DNA of 64,000 nucleotides from Flavobacterium sp. MDT1-60 (lineage in GTDB: Bacteria; Bacteroidota; Bacteroidia; Flavobacteriales; Flavobacteriaceae). A model generated the notes under the pieces. The model searched no databases, was not told the DNA's origin, and worked only from the letters and a program-made list of their open reading frames with translations. Below, piece after piece: positions 63,043 through 64,000 of this stretch. A program made the translations under genes and the position numbers. Location: assembly GCF_014844035.1 (NCBI RefSeq), contig NZ_CP062159.1:2480001-2544000 (forward strand), given 5' to 3'. The first letter of the stretch is position 1. Each line of letters starts with the position of its first letter.

Positions 63043-64000
63043 TTAATCTTTAAAAATCCCCATAAATTTTAAGTAAGGAGTCATTAAATTTTTATCAAAA
63101 ATCGGTGGTGTCAGATTAGTATCTGCCAGAAATTGCCTGGTGTTGCTTCTATCATAATAATAGGTGTTTTCATAAGCTTCTACTAATGATTTCCCTTCGT
63201 GTACATCTTCTGTAAACAAGCTGAGTAAAGGATAAATAGGCAAATTGGTATCATGTTTCCATTGACTAAGCCATTGATGATATTCCATTCCTTCTAAATT
63301 TGTACTGTAATACTCATTCATTTTAGAACAAAAATCAGTTAGAGAAACATCGTTTTCTGCCAAAGGAGAAAGATGAAAATTAAGACCAACAGCTTCTTTC
63401 TTTTTACTAATATGCATAATCGCCTTACACATATAATCTACTGTGGTTAATTCATCTTTTAGTCCCATAACGAGTGGGAATGATCTAAGCTTCACACAGC
63501 TTCTAATTAATGCGCCCCACCATTGATTCATAACTGTAGCGCCGGAAGTACTATGGCAAACGGCAAAACCCAGTCTGAAATTTATGATTGGAAGCCCTTT
63601 CATTTTAGCTTTTTCAGCAATACTTTCCATTACCCATTTGCTTTTTATATAACCTAAATCGCGAGACACTGCATCCATATTTTGATCTATAGCATCATCT
63701 TCATACATCCACGTTTTTTTTGTAAATGGTCTTCCCCAGCTAAAAACGCCCATTGAAGACAACAATACGAGATATTTTATCTTTTTGTTTACAGCAAGAG
63801 CAATAACATTATGCAAGCCATCAATATTTGATTTTTTTATTAACGGATACGGTTGCACATAACTTACCGAGCTTCCGGAATGATAAATCACTTCAATATT
63901 TTCGGTAATAAAATTGTAATTTTCTGTATCCATACCAAAACGAGGTAATGACAAATCTCCAATTACAGCAGTAATTCGATTTTCATAATCAGACTGCCAC
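63043..64000 (-). CDS. Thioester-reductase / NAD-dependent epimerase domain, 5' truncated by the window
   Basis: The frame is open to the window edge, so only the C-terminal 318 residues are seen. Upstream text SDYENRITAVIGDLSLPRFG is typical of the interior of thioester reductase (NAD_binding_4) domains, so this is not the real start. Extended SDR features: YHSGSSVSYVQPY, IKYLVLLSSMGVF and the catalytic GYIKSKW (Tyr-x3-Lys). Such domains release aldehydes or alcohols from carrier-bound acyl chains at the end of NRPS/PKS or carboxylate-reductase proteins. Whether an adenylation or carrier domain precedes it cannot be seen. Confidence 0.8.
   Translation of the reverse strand, partial: WQSDYENRITAVIGDLSLPRFGMDTENYNFITENIEVIYHSGSSVSYVQPYPLIKKSNIDGLHNVIALAVNKKIKYLVLLSSMGVFSWGRPFTKKTWMYEDDAIDQNMDAVSRDLGYIKSKWVMESIAEKAKMKGLPIINFRLGFAVCHSTSGATVMNQWWGALIRSCVKLRSFPLVMGLKDELTTVDYMCKAIMHISKKKEAVGLNFHLSPLAENDVSLTDFCSKMNEYYSTNLEGMEYHQWLSQWKHDTNLPIYPLLSLFTEDVHEGKSLVEAYENTYYYDRSNTRQFLADTNLTPPIFDKNLMTPYLKFMGIFKD

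Overview
The window looks like chromosome of a Flavobacterium-type member of the Bacteroidetes. The DNA is AT-rich. Upstream regions carry TAnnTTTG-type -7 boxes. Type IX secretion (T9SS) sorting domains, a PorP/SprF-like protein, a chitin-utilisation gene pair and many other Bacteroidetes-typical families are present. No computation or database search was run; all family calls come from reading the translated sequence.

Layout. 0-8.4 kb: end of a chitin-utilisation locus (GH20 hexosaminidase, then a giant two-domain GH18 chitinase with a T9SS C-terminus). 8.4-12.3 kb: a small divergent pair around a perfect palindrome (XRE regulator), a TlpA-like thioredoxin, five 95-bp tandem repeats, an asymmetric ABC-F ATPase and a 57-aa lipoprotein. 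12.4-14.2 kb: an IS200/RAYT-type transposase among two families of paired hairpin repeats. 14.2-17.2 kb: a RibD/DHFR-like protein and a two-gene cassette (HEPN-motif protein plus nuclease-fold-like protein), the best candidate for an undescribed defence system. 17.4-22.7 kb: pyrR, a frameshifted DUF6891-like gene, pyrB, a small STAS-like protein, rnz, pdxH and a CAP-domain lipoprotein. 22.8-37.7 kb: a SprB/SprF-like surface-adhesin operon: a 3979-aa repeat adhesin with a type B T9SS signal, a PorP/SprF protein and a frameshifted OmpA-family protein.

38.7-44.3 kb: sixA-ppk1-ppx polyphosphate operon, a TMEM175-type channel, and a Crp-family regulator with a flavodoxin-fold oxidoreductase. 44.4-46.2 kb: dnaX, with an A10 run that would generate gamma and tau forms. 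46.4-50.0 kb: small envelope proteins (BON, LysM, NTF2-like) and strong intergenic inverted repeats. 50.07-50.37 kb: RNase P RNA. 50.4-64 kb: a DAACS symporter, a ketopantoate-reductase-like enzyme, a two-component system divergent from a frameshifted TonB-type beta-barrel gene, rsmD with a DUF3822 gene, a RecD-like helicase, a LigB-type dioxygenase, an Sfp-type phosphopantetheinyl transferase, and the 3' part of a thioester-reductase-like gene cut by the window edge.

Two cross-cutting points. Four genes are out of frame by one base at A-runs (DUF6891, ompA-like, dnaX, beta-barrel). The dnaX case fits programmed slippage; the other three are either real lesions or homopolymer errors. Intergenic DNA is also rich in several repeat families, and one of them seems to have been incorporated into the coding linker of dnaX tau.
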